Source of the DNA: Atopobium sp. UBA2090
GTDB lineage: Bacteria > Actinomycetota > Coriobacteriia > Coriobacteriales > Atopobiaceae
NCBI GenBank assembly: GCA_002331575.1
Contig: DCZG01000086.1
Location: forward strand, 4,574-12,561
Length of the DNA stretch: 7,988 nucleotides
Direction: 5' to 3'
Under the pieces are notes generated by a model that was not told the origin of the DNA, ran no database searches, and saw only the letters and a program-made list of their open reading frames with translations. The translations under genes and the position numbers were made by a program. Shown one piece after another: positions 1 to 7,118 of this stretch. How positions within the stretch are numbered: the first letter of the stretch is position 1; each line of letters opens with the position of its first letter.

Positions 1-25
1 GCCAAAGGGCGTTGGCACCTTTGGC
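1..25 (-). terminator. Hairpin downstream of the hydrolase gene, terminator-like
   Basis: GCCAAAGG (1-8) pairs perfectly with CCTTTGGC (18-25) around a 9-base loop. It lies about 22 bases past the stop codon of the minus-strand hydrolase gene, where an intrinsic terminator would be expected. Any T-tract would fall outside the window, so the class cannot be settled. It overlaps the 20-bp repeat at 10-29. Confidence 0.4.
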
Positions 26-29
26 AGGC
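10..29 (+). repeat. Left copy of a 20-bp terminal inverted repeat
   Basis: CGTTGGCACCTTTGGCAGGC at 10-29 is the exact reverse complement of the last 20 bases of the window (7969-7988). The two copies flank all six genes. Because the left copy is part of a hairpin (1-25), this may be a dispersed hairpin or terminator-type intergenic repeat and not a transposon end. No transposase lies between the copies. Confidence 0.8.
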
Positions 30-47
30 TGAAAGATCTTGGCGGGA

Positions 48-1250
48 CTACTCGTCCTCGGGCTTGGACTGCACCGTCACGATGAAGCTCTCGGCGCTGC
101 GTCGTGCGTCCTCGAGCGCCGAGGCGATGCTCTTGGCGATAGGAGAGACGGTCAGGGCCATGCTCTGCCCAACGACGCCGAGCAGGAAGTCGGTCATGGG
201 CTTGCGGTCCTCCTCCTTGAGCGAGCTCACGGAGTTCAGGACCGCTGCCAGCCCGGCAGCACCGCGGCTGGAGAGCGTGGTCAGCGAGTCGATGCCCGCG
301 TCATCGAGGGCGTCGTAGAGGTCGGTGATCATGCGCGCGCGGCCGTCCACGTCATGCGAGGCCAGGAGCTGCGAGAAGACCTCGCCCATCTTCCGGCTCT
401 CCTCCGAGATCCCCTCGCCTCGGACGAACTTCCCGCGCATGACCTCCCACTCCAGGGCGCTGTGCTGCATGACCCCCTGCGTGCCGGTGTCAGTGCCCGA
501 CCTGATGACGACGGGCCGCGCCGCGTGCTTGAAGAGCGACCCCACGAGGCTGTACTCGGGTGTGAAGAGTCGGATGCGATCGAGGACGGGATCGAGGCTC
601 GACAGGGGGACGACCTCGTCGACGAATCCCGGGGAGTCGTTGCACCAGACGACGGCAATCCGGTCGCGGACCGCACTCGAGCAGTGCGAGGCCGCATACG
701 CGGCGAGGTTGCCGCCCTTGGAGTGTCCGCCCACGTGCAAGGTCCCGCCGAGGTGGGCCGCGACTTCCTCGAGATAGCTGAGGGCCGTGACCTGCGAGGG
801 AACGACGCGATAGCTCATCTCGCAGTCCTCGCGCCAGCCGACCATCGAGTCGTCCGTCCCGCGGTACGAGACGTAGGTGATCCCCCCGGGGAGAAGCGCG
901 GTCAAGGCGCCGAACTGCTCGTGAGCGCCCGTGTCGAGACGGCTCACATACTCGCAGAGCAGGGTGCCCCCAAAGCGGTTGCCCGCCGCCATCTTCTCGA
1001 ACACCGAGACCGTGAGCGGTGAGATGAGCGGACCGAGGTTGATTCCCTCGTCGGAGGGGTGCAGCGCGCGGAACCTCTCCCACGCGTCGTGCACCGTGAC
1101 CGTCCCGGGCGTCGCGGAGACGGGCGGGACGGCACCGGCGAGCTCGAGGTACGAGAGCTGGGACAGGATGAGGTTGTCGACCTCGTTGAACGGGACGGTC
1201 CCGAAGTCGAAGTCACCATACCAGTCGATGTAGTCGAGCATGTTCGCCAT
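48..1250 (-). CDS. DUF2974 (Mbeg1-like) alpha/beta-hydrolase
   Basis: A 400-residue predicted cytosolic serine hydrolase or lipase-like protein of the DUF2974/Mbeg1-like family. The nucleophile elbow GHSKGG lies at residues 175-180 with Ser177, followed by a helix rich in small residues (NLAAYAA). Family-typical blocks YRGTDD (129-134) with VGWREDCEMS just after, and DSPGF (205-209), flank it. His263 in QHSALEW is a candidate triad histidine. There is no signal peptide. The C-terminal quarter is helical and polar and ends in an acidic tail (PEDE). An in-frame start lies upstream at 1328, but I chose the ATG at 1250 because GAGGGG sits 7 bases before it and the protein begins MANMLDYIDWYG, as family members do. 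The physiological substrate is unknown. It is divergent from the LacI gene and has no evident link to the GRE module. Confidence 0.88.
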   Translation of the reverse strand: MANMLDYIDWYGDFDFGTVPFNEVDNLILSQLSYLELAGAVPPVSATPGTVTVHDAWERFRALHPSDEGINLGPLISPLTVSVFEKMAAGNRFGGTLLCEYVSRLDTGAHEQFGALTALLPGGITYVSYRGTDDSMVGWREDCEMSYRVVPSQVTALSYLEEVAAHLGGTLHVGGHSKGGNLAAYAASHCSSAVRDRIAVVWCNDSPGFVDEVVPLSSLDPVLDRIRLFTPEYSLVGSLFKHAARPVVIRSGTDTGTQGVMQHSALEWEVMRGKFVRGEGISEESRKMGEVFSQLLASHDVDGRARMITDLYDALDDAGIDSLTTLSSRGAAGLAAVLNSVSSLKEEDRKPMTDFLLGVVGQSMALTVSPIAKSIASALEDARRSAESFIVTVQSKPEDE

Positions 1251-1464
1251 CGTAGCCCCTCTCGTCGCGGGCGGTCGTCGGCCCGTCATGCCGTATCGCA
1301 ATGATAGCCTGATAGCGGCCTGGGGCATTCTCGCGGTTCAAAGCTATAACTTCCGCCCTGGCTTCTTCGCTTCGCGATGCGCCTGTGATGAGACGATATG
1401 TTCTCGCACATTCTGAGCTAAACATCTACACTCTCATTAGCTAAATCTAGCGAAGGGAAAACCC
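1251..1464. promoter_or_regulatory. Divergent intergenic region between hydrolase and LacI gene
   Basis: This 214-bp gap must hold promoters for both flanking genes. On the plus strand an AT-rich stretch at 1411-1450 contains the motif AGCTAAA twice (1416-1422 and 1439-1445, 23 bp apart). The second lies in the perfect 8-bp palindrome TTAGCTAA (1437-1444). That is a plausible autoregulatory operator for the LacI protein, placed between any promoter and the GAAGGG ribosome binding site (1452-1457). A weak -10 TACACT (1427-1432) lacks a good -35. On the minus strand, TATCAT (1307-1302) is a possible -10 for the hydrolase, again without a good -35. The tandem TGATAGC repeat at 1303-1309/1311-1317 overlaps it. 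Confidence 0.4.
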
Positions 1465-2499
1465 ATGGCTGTTACTGCTCGCGACGTCGCGAAGAAGGCT
1501 GGCGTCTCACCCGCCGCCGCATCCCTCGTGTTTCGCGGGAAGCCCGGCGTCGGCGACGAGACCCGAGAGCGCGTGCTCGCCGTCGCCCGAGAGATGGGCT
1601 TCGAGTACTCCGCCCCAAGCGAGGTGAGGCGCACGAGCACGCTCCAGCTCATCATCTACAAGAAGCACGGCAAGGTCGTCTCCGAGACGCCCTTCTTCGA
1701 GCAGCTCACCAAGGGCGTCTCGGACGAGACATACCGACTCGGCTACCACCGCCTCTCCATCTCGTACTTCTATGCCGCGGAACACCCCTCCGAGCAGCTC
1801 AAGAGCCTGCGCAGCACCAAGTGCGCGGGCATCATCCTTCTCGCCACCGAGATGCGCGCCACCGACGTCGCCCAGTTCGAGCGGCTCGGCGTGCCCGTGG
1901 TCCTTCTCGACGGGTGGTTCCCCTCCAAACGGAACGACTCGGTCGTGATCGACAACCAGCGCGGCGCCTGGCAGGCGACCCAGTACCTCATCTCGCAGGG
2001 ACACCGTGACGTCGGCTACCTCAACAGCAACGTGGACATCCGGAACTTCCTCGAGCGCCGCGACGGCTATCTCAGCGCCATGAGGTCGCTCGGACAGAAG
2101 GACTTCGACCCCGCAAAGGCGATTGTCCGCGTGGGCACCACGATCGAGAGCGCCTTCGACGACATGTCCGCGTATCTCGCCACGGGTCCCGACCTCCCCA
2201 CGGCCTTCTTCGCCGACAACGACATCATCGCCGCCGGCTGCATGCGCGCCCTCGCCAAGGCGGGCATCAGGGTACCCGAGGACGTCTCCATCATCGGCTT
2301 CGACGACATGCCCATCTGCCAGCTCGTCTATCCCGCGCTCACCACCATGGCCGTCCCCAAGGCGAGCATGGGGGCGCTCGCCGTGCAGCGTCTCGTCGCG
2401 CTCATCAAGGGAGAGACGACGGGAGAGTCGGTCCGCATCTGCGTGCTGCCCGAGCTGATCTCGAGGGAGAGCGTCGTGAGGCTGCCGACGAACGCCTGA
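1465..2499 (+). CDS. LacI-family transcriptional regulator
   Basis: A 344-residue DNA-binding regulator of normal LacI/GalR length. The N-terminal helix-turn-helix runs TARDVAKKAGVSPAAASLVF (residues 4-23) and continues into RGKPGVGDETRERVLAVA. The recognition helix carries PAAASL, so its operator should differ from classic LacI sites. The hinge (about 48-60, YSAPSEVRRTS) does not show the usual hinge leucine clearly. The rest is a periplasmic-binding-protein-like effector domain with recognisable blocks: GIILLATEM, VPVVLLDGWF, VVIDNQRGAWQA, GHRDVGYLN, PTAFFADNDIIAAG, VPEDVSIIGFDDMPIC and PALTTMAVP. Start ATG 1465 is supported by GAAGGG 7 bases upstream. It is followed after 51 bp by a ketopantoate-reductase-like gene and probably shares its transcript. 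The ligand is unknown; a sugar or small hydroxyacid would be typical. The TTAGCTAA site just upstream suggests autoregulation. Confidence 0.95.
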   Translation: MAVTARDVAKKAGVSPAAASLVFRGKPGVGDETRERVLAVAREMGFEYSAPSEVRRTSTLQLIIYKKHGKVVSETPFFEQLTKGVSDETYRLGYHRLSISYFYAAEHPSEQLKSLRSTKCAGIILLATEMRATDVAQFERLGVPVVLLDGWFPSKRNDSVVIDNQRGAWQATQYLISQGHRDVGYLNSNVDIRNFLERRDGYLSAMRSLGQKDFDPAKAIVRVGTTIESAFDDMSAYLATGPDLPTAFFADNDIIAAGCMRALAKAGIRVPEDVSIIGFDDMPICQLVYPALTTMAVPKASMGALAVQRLVALIKGETTGESVRICVLPELISRESVVRLPTNA

Positions 2500-2550
2500 G
2501 AGGGCGATGACATCATGAGCCGGGTGTTCGGAGACGTGTGGAGGAGTGCC

Positions 2551-3492
2551 ATGGAGTACGTCGTGTTCGGAATGGGCGGGGTCGGCGCGAGCGTCTACGA
2601 GCGCCTCGCAAGGGCGGGACTGCCCGTCACGGGCATCGCGCGAGGAGCTCATCTCGCCGCCATGAGGAGCCACGGGCTGCGCGTCGAGCGTCTCGGGCGC
2701 GAGCCGGTCCTCGTGGAGAACCCGCGCGTCTCCACGGCGGAGGAGTGCTCCGCCACCCCGGACGTCATCTTCGTCTGCGTGAAGGGCTACTCACTCGAGA
2801 GCGTCTATCCCCTCCTGCACGGCGTCTGCACCGCCAAGACCGTCGTCATCCCGCTCCTCAACATCTACGGCACGGGCGAGCGCATTGACGCACGGCTGCG
2901 AGACGAGATGGGACCGCTCGCCCCGGTCTGCGCCGACGGCTGCATCTACGTGTCGGCAGAGCTCGCCGGACCAGGCGTCCTGCTGGAGCACGCCCCCATC
3001 TGCAGGATCCTCTTCGGCTTGCACTCTGCGCTTGGCGAGCAGGACGCTCGTCTCGCCGCCATCGCTGCGGAGTGCTCCTTCAACGGCATTGAGGCCGTCG
3101 CCTCGACCGACATCCGGCGAGACGCGCTCGGAAAGTTCAGCTACGTCTCGCCCATGGGGGCGACCGCCATCATCCACGAAGCGACCGCCGGCGACGTCCA
3201 GCGGGGTGGCGCGGCCAGGGACACCTTCGTCGCCGCCGTTCGCGAGGTCGAGGCCATCGGAGCGGCGATGGGAGTCGTCTTCGACAGAGACCTCGCGGCA
3301 GCCAACCTTGCCATCGCCGACTCGCTCGACCCGAGCTCCACCACGTCCATGCAGCGAGACCTCATGGCCGGACGTCCATCGGAGTTCGACGGGCTCGTCT
3401 CGGAGGTCGTCCGCCTCGGCGAGTGCTACCACGTTCCCACGCCCACCTACCTCGAGGCGACGCGCGTCGCTCAGGATCGCTTCGGCCTCTGA
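2551..3492 (+). CDS. Ketopantoate reductase-family (ApbA/PanE-like) NAD(P)-dependent oxidoreductase
   Basis: A 313-residue protein with the two-domain ketopantoate-reductase fold. The N-terminal Rossmann domain carries GMGGVG (residues 7-12), then VCVKGYSL with Lys78 and PLLN with Asn104, both typical family positions. The C-terminal helical domain has the likely catalytic Lys195 (GKFSYVSP), the STTSMQRDLMAGRPSEFD block with Glu278, and VPTPTYLEA. The two substrate-contacting asparagines that follow the lysine in E. coli PanE (K-x3-N-x3-N) appear as Val199 and Gly203, so ketopantoate is probably not the substrate. An in-frame ATG exists at 2515, but the start at 2551 is preferred: GGAGGAG (2540-2546) is directly upstream and the glycine loop then sits at the normal distance from the N-terminus. 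It follows the LacI gene by 51 bp, suggesting it is that regulator's target. It ends at the long palindrome. A role in pantothenate (CoA) synthesis is possible but less likely. Confidence 0.88.
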   Translation: MEYVVFGMGGVGASVYERLARAGLPVTGIARGAHLAAMRSHGLRVERLGREPVLVENPRVSTAEECSATPDVIFVCVKGYSLESVYPLLHGVCTAKTVVIPLLNIYGTGERIDARLRDEMGPLAPVCADGCIYVSAELAGPGVLLEHAPICRILFGLHSALGEQDARLAAIAAECSFNGIEAVASTDIRRDALGKFSYVSPMGATAIIHEATAGDVQRGGAARDTFVAAVREVEAIGAAMGVVFDRDLAAANLAIADSLDPSSTTSMQRDLMAGRPSEFDGLVSEVVRLGECYHVPTPTYLEATRVAQDRFGL

Positions 3493-3564
3493 CCTGGAAA
3501 AGGGGACAGGTTGTTTTTCCACGACAGCTTGTCGTGGAAAAACAACCTGTCCCCTTTTCCAGGT
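3492..3564. repeat. Perfect 73-bp palindrome (35-bp arms, 3-nt loop), REP/MITE-like or bidirectional terminator
   Basis: Arm 3492-3526 is the exact reverse complement of arm 3530-3564, with the trinucleotide GCT as loop. The left arm begins at the last base of the stop codon of the oxidoreductase gene. The arms contain AAAAGGGGACAGGTTG, and each arm can also fold on itself (GGAAAA 3496-3501 with TTTTCC 3515-3520). It lies between convergent genes, so an RNA from either side would form a very stable hairpin and could end transcription. No T-tract follows the outer stem, so it is not a canonical intrinsic terminator. I recall GGGGACAGGTT-type palindromes as repeated intergenic elements in other bacteria, but copy number here cannot be judged from one window. 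Confidence 0.9.
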
Positions 3565-3632
3565 AGGCAACTGGATGCGTGTTTATGGCATCTGAGCAGG
3601 TAGATAGCTGAATGCAATCTGTTGCACTTCTG

Positions 3633-6047
3633 CTAGATGGTCTGCTCGGTACGTCCGATGATGTCGTCCTGCGTCGCCCTCGAGAGCACGTTGAAGAAGG
3701 CGGAGTAGCCGGCCACGCGGACGATCAGGTCCTTGTGCGCCTCGGGGTGTACCTGTGCGTCGACGAGCGTGTCGCGCGAGACGATGTTGTACTGGACGTG
3801 GTAGCCGTGGAGGCGGTTGAAGAATGTGCCGAGCATCATCTCAAGCTTCTGGCGATTCTCTTTGCGCTCGAGCATCGTGGGCGTCATCTTCTGGTTGAGG
3901 AGCACGCCGCCGGTGATCTTCTCGGTGGGAAGCTTGGACACGGACTTGAACACCGCCGTGGGACCCTGCCTGTCTGCGTTGTGCGCGGGGCTGCACCCCT
4001 CGGCGAGCGGCTCATGGGCGTGACGCCCGTCCGGCGTCGCTATCGTGCCCCTGCCCTGGCCGACGTTTGCCGAGATGGACGAGGTGCCGGCATAGCGGAT
4101 GCCGCCGATGGGCCCCCGGCCGTGACGGGTGTTGGGATACTTGCGTATCTCGTCGATGTAGGGCTCGTAGGCCTCGACGACGAGGTCATCGACGTAGTCG
4201 TCGTCGTTGCCGTACTTGGGAGCGCCCGTGACGAGCATCCGCTGGATGCGCTGCCCCTCGGGAGAGCTGAAGTCGTCGAGGATGGCGTCCCAGAGCTCCT
4301 GCTGCGTGACCTTGCCCTCCTCGAAGACGAGCTTCTTGATGGCGGCGAGCGAGTCGGCCATGTTGGCGATGCCCACCTGAAGGCCCGAGATGAAGTCGTA
4401 GACGGAGCCGCCCTCCTTGATGGTCTTGCCACGGGCGATGCAGTCGTCGGTGAGCGCGGAGCAGAGGACGTCCGGCACGTCTCGCTCGGACGCCTTGTCG
4501 ATGGCGTTCTCCACGATCACGGAGTAGCGGGTCATCTCGCGAATGGTCTTGTCCCAGGCGGCGAGAAGCTCGTCATAGCTGCCCATCTCGGTGAACCTGC
4601 CGTAACCCTTGGTGAAGCGCCGGCCGGTCGTGAGATCCACGCCGTCGTTCATCGCGACGAGGAGGAGGCGCGGGAAGTTGAGGTAGCTCATGCCGGTGCA
4701 GCGATAGCCCCACTTGCCGGGGACGGCCGTCTCGACGCAGCCGATGGCCGAGTAGTTGTAGGCGTCCTTCTCGGCCACGCCCCAGTTGATGAACGAGGGG
4801 ATGATGACCTCGTCGTTGTTGAACGCGGGCATGCCGAAGCCGAGCCTCATGACCTCGATGCACTCGTCGAGGAACCTCTTGTCGATGCCCTCGTGGTAGC
4901 GGACGGTGAGGTTCGGCTGGGTGAGGCGGGTCTGCGCCACGGACTGCAGCACGAGAAACGAGAGCTCGTTTACGGCATCGCAGCCGTCGGTCGTCTGGCC
5001 GCCGATGGTCACGTTCTGATACATCGGGCTGCCCGCCGACGAGAGCGTGTGCGCCTGGCTCCGCACCTTCTGGACGGTGAGCGTCTTGATTCAGAGGTTC
5101 GTGAGGAGCTCCAGCGCCTCGTCGCGGGTGATCTCCCCGGCATCAACATCTGCCTGGTAGTAGGGATAGAGATATTGGTCGAAGCGACCGAACGAGAGCG
5201 AGTGGCCGTTCGATTCGATCTGGAGAATCACCTGGGAGAACCAGACGGTCTGGATGGCCTCGCGGAAGGAGGACGCCGGCTCGTAGGGAACGCGCGCGCA
5301 GATGGCGGACATCCGCTCGAGCTCCGCTTTGCGCGCGGGGTCCGTCTCCGCCTCGGCCTTCCTCGCAGCGAGCGCGGAATAGCGCAGCGCGAAGCGGCGG
5401 ACGGCGTCGATCACGATGAGGACCGCCTTGTAGAAGACGTACTTGTCGATGGAGTCGGGGTCAGTGAGGTCGAGCGCCGCCTTGGCAGCGCGCGTGCGCT
5501 GCTCATAGCCCCTGAGACCCTCGCGCAATAGACGGGCGTGGTTGATGGCGAGATGGGCGTCGCCGGCGTTGAGCTTGCCCTCCATCCCGAAGACGCCTGT
5601 CTCCATGAAGACGGAGACCTCGTCGGGCAGGAGCGCCTCACCGCGAGCGCGAAGGTTGTTGTTCTCCCAGAAGGGCGCGATGTCGCGGAGTTGCCGCTTG
5701 GTTTCCTCGGTGACATAGAACACGTCGCCGTCGCGCTTCTCGAACGTGTCGAGCTCATCCATCACGAAGCCGAGAGTGTACTCGGGGAAGATGGGGGCGT
5801 TGCAGTTCTTGGTCGCCTGGTTGCCGCAGATGAGGGTCTTGTCCTCGATGTAGATCGACATCTTGTCGAGGATCCTCTCGAGCATGAGCGCGCGCCTCAT
5901 GACGGGCGGCTGGTTCTTGCTCGCCTCGTAGGCTTCTGTGGCGAGAACCGCACGCTCGGCGTCAATGAAGGGCTTCTCATCGAGGACCTCCTCGCGGAAG
6001 GCCTGCATGCGGCCAGTCAGTGCTCCGAAGTGCTCCCTGTTCTCCAT
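3633..6047 (-). pseudogene. YbiW/PflD-type glycyl-radical enzyme, interrupted by one in-frame TGA
   Basis: This 804-codon gene encodes a glycyl-radical dehydratase/lyase, but codon 319 is TGA (5091-5093). The same frame stays open on both sides: residues 1-318 (to ...ELLTNL), then IKTLTVQKVRS onward to the TAG at 3633. Family members have Trp here, so TGG to TGA is the simplest explanation. Catalytic parts are otherwise present: Cys437 and Glu439 in AIGCVETAVPGKWGYRCTG, the radical Gly780 in RVAGYSAFF, and the C-terminal DDIIGRTE block. Blocks such as KWGYRCTGMSYLNF, GAPKYGNDDD and AGTSSISAN match E. coli YbiW and PflD as I remember them. Those enzymes open 1,5-anhydroglucitol and 1,5-anhydromannitol 6-phosphate. 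Start ATG 6047 has GGAG (6058-6055) upstream. No ribosome binding site precedes the GTG at 5066, so reinitiation is unlikely. The 318-residue product would lack both radical residues. Family assignment is near certain; the exact substrate is inferred. A sequencing error could restore a full gene. Confidence 0.88.
5091..5093 (-). other. In-frame TGA at GRE codon 319 (expected Trp)
   Basis: On the minus strand the codons read ACG AAC CTC TGA ATC AAG ACG, that is T-N-L-stop-I-K-T. Family members read tryptophan at this place (compare the SCWLK stretch in E. coli YbiW, from memory). It is the only stop within the 804-codon frame. TGA is a normal stop in this genome: both the LacI and oxidoreductase genes end with it. 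Confidence 0.9.
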
Positions 6048-6085
6048 TGCTCCGCTCCATCTCTTGTGTACAGAATGCTATTTAA

Positions 6086-6097
6086 TTTCGTTCGTAA
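6086..6097. promoter_or_regulatory. Putative DeoR operator O1 (TTTCGTTCGTAA)
   Basis: TTTCG-TT-CGTAA is an imperfect inverted repeat sharing the TTCGTTCG core with 6137-6144 and 7921-7928. It overlaps the predicted transcription start of the GRE gene. DeoR-family repressors such as GlpR are known to bind TTCG-containing half-sites. Assignment to the DeoR gene at 7119-7868 is inferred. Confidence 0.6.
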
Positions 6098-6099
6098 AT

Positions 6100-6128
6100 A
6101 CTGTACGGCACAGCATTGAAATTGTCAA
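6100..6128 (-). promoter_or_regulatory. Sigma-70-type promoter for the glycyl-radical enzyme gene
   Basis: On the minus strand, a perfect -35 TTGACA (6128-6123) is followed after exactly 17 bp by TACAGT (6105-6100), which matches four of six -10 consensus positions. Transcription would start near 6093, about 45 bases before the ATG at 6047. That start point lies within the operator at 6086-6097, which fits repression by a bound protein. Confidence 0.7.
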
Positions 6129-6135
6129 TCGAAAT

Positions 6136-6148
6136 CTTCGTTCGTAAG
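6136..6148. promoter_or_regulatory. Putative DeoR operator O2 (CTTCGTTCGTAAG)
   Basis: Eleven bases, TTCGTTCGTAA (6137-6147), are identical to O1 and begin exactly 50 bp after it, about five helical turns, so both sites face the same side of the DNA. A reversed half-site, TCGAAAT (6129-6135), lies directly before it. The position is just upstream of the GRE -35 and next to the TATAAT that may serve the activase gene. A repressor bound at O1 and O2 could block both divergent promoters or loop the DNA. Confidence 0.6.
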
Positions 6149-6152
6149 TTAT

Positions 6153-6183
6153 TATAATTACGTTCACACTTTCCGAGTATACT
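6153..6183 (+). promoter_or_regulatory. Candidate -10 elements for the activase gene
   Basis: Two good plus-strand -10 hexamers are present: TATAAT (6153-6158, perfect) and TATACT (6178-6183, five of six). Neither has a convincing -35 at 16-18 bp, so I cannot choose between them. With the first, operator O2 would sit inside the promoter spacer. With the second, the leader before ATG 6207 would be only about 17 bases. Confidence 0.5.
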
Positions 6184-6206
6184 AACACGCGTCGAGAGGG
6201 GAAGCC

Positions 6207-7115
6207 ATGCAGAGCGCCGTGGTGTTCAACATACAGAAGTTCAGTCTCAACGACGGTCCGGGCATCCGCACGGTCGTATTCCTCAAAGGCTGTCCGCTAC
6301 GCTGCGCCTGGTGCGCGAATCCAGAGAGCCAGCAACGCGCACCCCAGGTCGAGTGGGACGAGGGAAGATGCACCGGCTGCGGCACCTGTCTCCGCCTCTG
6401 CCCAGAGGCCTGCAGCGTGACGCGATCTGGCAAGCACCATGTTGACGTTCGTACTCTCGACGGGGACTCCTCGTGTGCCCAGGCGGCTATCGATGCCTGC
6501 CCAGGAAACGCCCTGACTCTCGTGGGCGAGAGCCGGACCGTCGACGAGGTCGTGCGAGTCTGCTTGCAGGACCAACCCTTCTACGAGGATTCCGGCGGAG
6601 GTGTCACGCTCTCCGGAGGCGATGCGCTGCTCTGGCCCGACTTTGACATCGAGCTTCTCACGAGCCTGCAAGCGCGGGGCATAGACACCTGCATCGAGAC
6701 GGAGGCATACGCCAAGGAGGATACGTTCCGGTCGGTCACCGCTCATCTCGACCACCTGCTCATCGACATGAAGCACTGGGACTCCGCGGCGCACAAGCTC
6801 GGCACGGGCGTGGGCAACGAACTCATTCTCGCGAACACACGATGGGCGATAGCAACGGGAAAGGACGTGCTCATACGCACGCCGGTCATCCCAGGCTTCA
6901 ATGACGCGATTGAAGACGCCAGGGGAATGGCACGAACTCTCAGAGAGATCGGAGCTCGACGCGTTCAGCTCCTCCCCTTCCACACGCTTGGCGAGAACAA
7001 GTACGATCTGCTCGACAGAGACTACGCCCTGCGAGGAGTCAGGGCGCTTGGCGCCGATGACCTCGAAGACTATCGAGACACCTACGTCCAGGAGGGCGTG
7101 GACGCATTCTTCTAA
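6207..7115 (+). CDS. Glycyl-radical enzyme activating enzyme (radical SAM, YbiY/PflC type)
   Basis: A 302-residue radical SAM enzyme that installs the glycyl radical on the partner GRE, using S-adenosylmethionine and a [4Fe-4S] cluster. The N-terminal NIQKFSLNDGPGIRTVVFLKGC leads into the cluster motif C29-x3-C33-x2-C36 (CPLRCAWC). A ferredoxin-type insert follows: C55, C58, C61 and C65 can bind one cluster. The second expected site (SSCAQAAIDACP) keeps only C90 and C98 and looks degenerate, as I recall for E. coli YbiY. The SAM-binding GGE motif reads GGD (LSGGDALL, Asp139). DMKHWD (187-192) and LLPFHTLGENKYDLL are typical of the YbiY group. Start ATG 6207 has GAGGGG (6196-6201) 5 bases upstream. 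It is divergent from the GRE gene, where most partners are co-directional. The 3' end is 3 bp from the convergent deoR-type gene. Partnership with the neighbouring GRE is strongly supported by context. Confidence 0.95.
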   Translation: MQSAVVFNIQKFSLNDGPGIRTVVFLKGCPLRCAWCANPESQQRAPQVEWDEGRCTGCGTCLRLCPEACSVTRSGKHHVDVRTLDGDSSCAQAAIDACPGNALTLVGESRTVDEVVRVCLQDQPFYEDSGGGVTLSGGDALLWPDFDIELLTSLQARGIDTCIETEAYAKEDTFRSVTAHLDHLLIDMKHWDSAAHKLGTGVGNELILANTRWAIATGKDVLIRTPVIPGFNDAIEDARGMARTLREIGARRVQLLPFHTLGENKYDLLDRDYALRGVRALGADDLEDYRDTYVQEGVDAFF

Positions 7116-7118
7116 CGA

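Noticed and set aside
39..1022. 327-residue plus-strand open frame opposite the hydrolase gene
   Set aside because: The minus strand encodes clear hydrolase motifs over the same span; the plus frame has mirror-type composition and no domain.
1507..2673. 388-residue minus-strand open frame opposite the LacI gene
   Set aside because: It overlaps a textbook LacI protein and is dominated by Gly, Asp, Glu, His and Arg with no motif; it is a shadow frame.
3613..3626. Small hairpin TGCAA-TCTG-TTGCA as a GRE terminator
   Set aside because: The stem is only 5 bp with no T-tract; the neighbouring long palindrome is a far better candidate.
3633..5066. C-terminal GRE part as an independent gene starting at GTG 5066, with the N-terminal part as a separate subunit
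   Set aside because: Two-part GREs do exist, but here no ribosome binding site precedes 5066. The break falls inside the barrel domain, and the two parts are exactly in frame across a single TGA.
5060..5093. Selenocysteine insertion at the GRE TGA; a small CACC/GGTG hairpin with a GU-starting loop begins 11 bases downstream
   Set aside because: The spacing resembles bacterial SECIS elements, but the stem has only 4 bp, the expected residue is Trp and not Cys, and I know of no selenoprotein in this family at this site.
5091..5093. Genome-wide recoding of TGA as Trp or Gly (codes 4 or 25)
   Set aside because: The LacI gene (2497-2499) and oxidoreductase gene (3490-3492) both end in TGA at sensible family lengths, so TGA is a stop here.
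3612..5531. 639-residue plus-strand open frame opposite the GRE
   Set aside because: It is antisense to a clear GRE. It is low-complexity, rich in Val, Asp, Glu, Arg and Leu with no recognisable motif, which is typical of mirror frames in high-GC DNA.
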